A stretch of DNA of 45,158 bases from Bacteroidia bacterium. GTDB lineage: Bacteria > Bacteroidota > Bacteroidia > B-17B0 > Aurantibacillaceae. The notes beneath the pieces were generated by a model that worked only from the letters and a program-made list of their open reading frames with translations, was not told the DNA's origin and did no database searches. Positions 43,475-45,158 of the stretch are shown here, piece by piece. Numbering within the stretch: the stretch's first letter is position 1; every line of letters begins with the position of its first letter. The position numbers and the translations under genes were made by a program. The stretch covers positions 1 through 45,158 of the forward strand of contig JADLER010000192.1 in assembly GCA_020846025.1 (NCBI GenBank), written 5' to 3'.

Positions 43475-43948
43475 CTACTGCTTTGATTTCTCAATCATCA
43501 TCCCAAAATCCATAACTAATGGTAAAGGATTCATCCTCATACCTTGTTCAAATGTAAAAATATATTTCCCACTCTCTGGAAACATCATATTTTTCTTTAG
43601 TGGAATTTGATTATCCCAAATATCACCCGCACCATCACCAGTCCATCTTCCTTTCTTATCAGCCAAAATACATTCTAAAGTATCTACCACTTTTTTACCA
43701 CTAGGATAAGTTGTCGTTAGAAACACATATAAGTTACTAAAAGGATAACTATCAGCATGTCTAACAGTTAAATACACGTCATGGTATATCTTATTATCAG
43801 TGATATCAACAGTATAAATTAATTTATGCTTCATATCCCAGCCCTCTTCTGGAATTGTTTGATATTCACTAAACACCACATTTTTATTGCAAGAAGCAAG
43901 CAATAAAACACTTATGAATATGATCAAATTATGATGGATTGCCTTCAT
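43475..43948 (-). CDS. gldH: Gliding motility lipoprotein GldH
   Basis: A 157-residue lipoprotein (lipobox LLASC, Cys20). The central part YPFSNLYVFLTTTYPSG, DTLECILADKKGRWTGDGAGDIWDNQIPLKK and YIFTFEQGMRMNPLP is the GldH signature. GldH is needed for gliding motility in Flavobacterium johnsoniae and belongs to the set of Gld lipoproteins linked to the T9SS machinery. Its start overlaps the end of ricT by 20 bp, so the two are coupled. Presence of gldH agrees with the two T9SS-sorted enzymes in the window; it does not by itself prove gliding. Confidence 0.93.
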   Translation of the reverse strand: MKAIHHNLIIFISVLLLASCNKNVVFSEYQTIPEEGWDMKHKLIYTVDITDNKIYHDVYLTVRHADSYPFSNLYVFLTTTYPSGKKVVDTLECILADKKGRWTGDGAGDIWDNQIPLKKNMMFPESGKYIFTFEQGMRMNPLPLVMDFGMMIEKSKQ

Positions 43949-45158
43949 TACCTTTTGGTTTATGTTTTTTATGATGCTGTTTATGTTGATTAGAATGTTG
44001 TGGTGGCTGTTTTATTTGATTATGGTTTGGTGTATGCTGTTGTGATTTTTGAGGCGCATGATGTTGTGTCTTCTTTTGATGTGGAGGTGGTGCTGCTGAA
44101 CCAGTTTGTGCTTGTTTGTTATCTGATTTATTGTGTTGTTGTTTCTTTTGATTTTGATGTTTAGGCTTCGACGACTTCTTTTTATGGTCAAAACGAGTTA
44201 GTGCATCTTGCCCTACCACATTTTCGTAATCTGGTTTTTTTACTGATGTTGCCTCTTTAATTTGTTTTGCTTCTAACAAATCCTCAGGTTTTTGGTTTTG
44301 AGCATTCATACTCAAAATATCTTTAGTACGCTCAATAGATAAAGGAATAAAAACATCGGGTTCGGTTGTATAACTCCACCAAATGATGCGTTTAAAAATA
44401 TCGGTCTTCTGATGAAATGCAACCCCTTTTTCAGTTTGTAATTTTTTATTATCAATTTCTGGAAATTCTTTTAAAGCATCTTGATAACTATCTAATTCAA
44501 AATTTAAGCAACATTTTAATTTACCACATTGTCCTGCTAACTTTAAAGGATTAAGCGACAGCTGTTGGTAACGAGCAGCTGAAGTAGAAACTGTTCTAAA
44601 ATCACTTAACCATGTAGAACAACACAATTCTCTACCACACGAGCCAATAGCACCCAGTCGGGCCGCTTCTTGCCTAGCTCCAATTTGGCGCATGTCAATT
44701 CTTATCTTAAACTCCTCCGCCATAACTTTTATCAACTCTCTAAAATCTACACGACCATCAGCCGTATAATAAAATATAGCTTTACTTTTATCGCCTTGAT
44801 ATTCCACATCACTAATCTTCATTTGTAATCCCAGTCTAAGTGCCAAGGTTCTTGATTTAAACATAGTTTCAACTTCTAAGGCTTGTGCCTCTCGCCACTT
44901 ATCAATATCTTGTTGTTTTGCTTTACGGTAAATCTTTTTAAACTCAGTAGTATTGGGATTTACACCTTTCTTTTTTAATTGAAGCTTCACCAGTTCGCCA
45001 GTAATGGAGATTACTCCAATGTCATGACCAGGAGATGCCTCAGTAGCTACCACGTCGCCAACATATAATGGTAAACTATTAACATTCTTATAAAATTCTT
45101 TTCTCGAATTTTTGAATCTAATTTCCACAATATCGCAAGGATCTTGTCCGTTTGGAAG
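43929..45158 (-). CDS. ricT: RicT/YaaT (PSP1 domain) protein with His/Gln/Lys-rich tail (5' end cut by window edge)
   Basis: The frame runs to the right edge: upstream of the GTG at 45128 it continues as LPNGQDPCDI, so the true start is outside and this is a 5' partial. The PSP1 domain contains VGDVVATEASPGHDIGVISITGE, FYYTADGRVDFRELIKVMAEEF, IGARQEAARLGAIGSCGRELCC and GQCGKLKCCLNFELDSY; the Cys pairs match the iron-sulfur-binding RicT/YaaT family, which in Bacillus acts with RicA and RicF in RNA maturation and phosphorelay control. The last 85 residues are low complexity, rich in His, Gln, Lys, Asn and Pro (for example QKKTQHHAPQKSQQH). Function of the tail unknown. Coupled to gldH by a 20-bp overlap. 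Confidence 0.9.
   Translation of the reverse strand, partial: LPNGQDPCDIVEIRFKNSRKEFYKNVNSLPLYVGDVVATEASPGHDIGVISITGELVKLQLKKKGVNPNTTEFKKIYRKAKQQDIDKWREAQALEVETMFKSRTLALRLGLQMKISDVEYQGDKSKAIFYYTADGRVDFRELIKVMAEEFKIRIDMRQIGARQEAARLGAIGSCGRELCCSTWLSDFRTVSTSAARYQQLSLNPLKLAGQCGKLKCCLNFELDSYQDALKEFPEIDNKKLQTEKGVAFHQKTDIFKRIIWWSYTTEPDVFIPLSIERTKDILSMNAQNQKPEDLLEAKQIKEATSVKKPDYENVVGQDALTRFDHKKKSSKPKHQNQKKQQHNKSDNKQAQTGSAAPPPHQKKTQHHAPQKSQQHTPNHNQIKQPPQHSNQHKQHHKKHKPKGNEGNPS

Noticed and set aside
43462-43480. CAGTA/TACTG hairpin between obgE and gldH as a terminator
   Set aside because: Only five base pairs and no T-run; too weak to call.
43929-45128. ricT as a complete gene starting at GTG 45128
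   Set aside because: The frame continues upstream to the window edge with protein-like sequence (LPNGQDPCDI), so the start is outside the window.

Overview
The window is AT-rich, densely coded chromosomal DNA from a member of the phylum Bacteroidota. Evidence for this: a gliding-motility lipoprotein (GldH) next to a RicT/PSP1 protein; two secreted enzymes ending in type IX secretion (T9SS) type A sorting domains; TAnnTTTG-like -7 promoter elements instead of sigma70 boxes; DUF5777, MORN-repeat and TPR/SpoIIE-phosphatase families typical of the phylum; and the gene order hpt-adk-obgE. I see no tRNA, rRNA, CRISPR array, insertion sequence or prophage. No gene-free stretch exceeds 300 bases; the longest gap (25534-25758) holds a doubtful small ORF and a weak promoter.

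Layout. 1-1813 (minus): a lipoprotein with a CX4CH haem-like motif, a YceI protein and a DUF5777 beta-barrel cut by the left edge. 1895-2932: mutY. 3050-4516: crotonase-family protein and alpha/beta hydrolase. 4653-9120: universal stress protein behind a Crp/Fnr-like palindrome, then a TPR + three GAF + SpoIIE-type phosphatase. 9130-12624: very large outer-membrane protein of unknown role. 12686-15289: exonuclease III and an oligopeptide-type binding lipoprotein, closed by a strong terminator. 15376-20281: a tightly coupled run of M17 aminopeptidase, unknown secreted protein, pdxA and a secreted serine hydrolase. 20423-21355: RmlD-like reductase. 21367-24061 (minus): MORN-vWA protein, ribF and a leucine-rich-repeat protein. 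24105-25533: pheS and a small Cys-containing exported protein. 25759-29139: fused isobutyryl-CoA mutase (icmF). 29266-31272: membrane TPR/SpoIIE phosphatase. 31437-33443: secreted M1 metallopeptidase, separated by a bidirectional terminator from sucA-sucB (minus). 37612-40568: haem-binding protein, secreted nuclease-like protein and MATE exporter. 40677-43461: hpt, adk and obgE. 43475-45158 (minus): ricT (cut by the right edge) and gldH.

Together the genes suggest an aerobic heterotroph that uses peptides and amino acids: surface and cytoplasmic peptidases, a peptide-binding lipoprotein, branched acyl-CoA metabolism (icmF, crotonase) and the 2-oxoglutarate dehydrogenase E1/E2 pair. Two PP2C/SpoIIE phosphatases, one probably cytosolic and one with a periplasmic TPR sensor, suggest partner-switching signalling.

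The most notable points are: an adenylate kinase carrying a histone-H1-like lysine-rich tail of about 140 residues; a phosphatase gene whose signal peptide is in frame only from an ATT codon; a Crp/Fnr-like site placed at about -41.5 before the stress-protein gene; a MORN-repeat/vWA fusion; and a His/Gln/Lys-rich tail on RicT. All functional calls come from reading the sequence; no database search was run.
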